NCBI GenBank assembly: GCA_027001345.1
Contig: JALTMS010000253.1
Location: 1-5,938, forward strand
Length of the DNA: 5,938 nt
Origin: Acidobacteriota bacterium
Lineage (GTDB): Bacteria > Acidobacteriota > Polarisedimenticolia > J045
Direction: 5' to 3'
The notes beneath the pieces were generated by a model. The model ran no database searches and was not told where the DNA came from. It saw only the letters and a list, made by a program, of their open reading frames with translations. The translations under genes were made by a program, and so were the position numbers. Shown in pieces: positions 5,823-5,938 of this stretch. Position 1 is the first letter of the stretch; every line of letters begins with the position of its first letter.

Positions 5823-5831
5823 ATGGTGACG

Positions 5832-5938
5832 ATGTACTTCTACTTCGATCCGCTCTACTGGCTGGTCATCGGTGCAGGGTTGCTGCTGAGCCTCTGGGCC
5901 CAGGCCAAGGTCAAGGGGGCCTACCGGCGTTACAGTCG
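5832..5938 (+). CDS. YugP-like membrane zinc metallopeptidase, 5' part only
   Basis: The first 35 codons plus two bases of an open frame that continues past the right edge. It begins MYFYFDPLYWLVIGAGLLLS and continues LWAQAKVKGAYRRYS. An N-terminal hydrophobic segment (about residues 8-22) is followed by the 'LWAQxKVKxxYxxYS' pattern, which I recognise as the start of the Bacillus YugP family of predicted neutral zinc peptidases (Pfam Zn_peptidase_2). Members are membrane proteins with a downstream HExxH zinc site; that site lies outside this window and cannot be checked. The family's natural substrates are poorly known. It follows the S8 gene in the same direction after 145 bases and probably has its own promoter (5741-5769). 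Confidence 0.85.
   Translation, partial: MYFYFDPLYWLVIGAGLLLSLWAQAKVKGAYRRYS

Overview
The window looks like chromosomal DNA from a GC-rich bacterium. Codon third positions are dominated by G and C, and this also produces several long antisense shadow frames. The large secreted protease ends in a module with the signature 'LLVVPNDGVFEGSYGADSAG'. I associate this kind of tail with secreted proteins of Acidobacteriota, especially Thermoanaerobaculia-like lineages. That taxonomic suggestion comes from memory of protein families and is only a moderate-to-weak inference.

Layout. Bases 1-87 form a near-perfect palindrome: 34 bp arms, one C-C mismatch, 6 more pairs and a 5-base loop. Bases 88-319 contain no gene I can support. 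A cytoplasmic Xaa-Pro dipeptidase (prolidase, pepQ) lies on the minus strand at 320-1669 with all metal ligands intact. A 282-bp divergent intergenic region follows. It holds an AT-rich island, a long hairpin and a 17-bp dyad just ahead of the next ribosome binding site. A single large plus-strand gene fills 1952-5686. It encodes a 1244-residue secreted subtilisin-family (S8) protease of the KP-43-like type. Its order is signal peptide, two-unit prodomain, catalytic domain, C-terminal beta-sandwich, then about 520 residues of added beta-sandwich modules (PKD, Ig-like, MAM-like jelly roll, fibronectin-III-like tail). After a 145-bp gap with a sigma-70-like promoter candidate, the first 35 codons of a YugP-type membrane zinc metallopeptidase run off the right edge.

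Taken together, three peptidases of unrelated families and different cellular sites stand next to each other: extracellular (S8), membrane (YugP-like) and cytoplasmic (PepQ). A simple reading is protein scavenging outside the cell with final cleavage of proline dipeptides inside, but pepQ and the S8 gene are divergent and no shared operon is visible. I saw no RNA gene, insertion sequence, CRISPR array or phage gene. The main features worth a second look are the terminal palindrome, the altered active-site surroundings of the S8 protease, its modular tail, and the structured leader of the protease gene.
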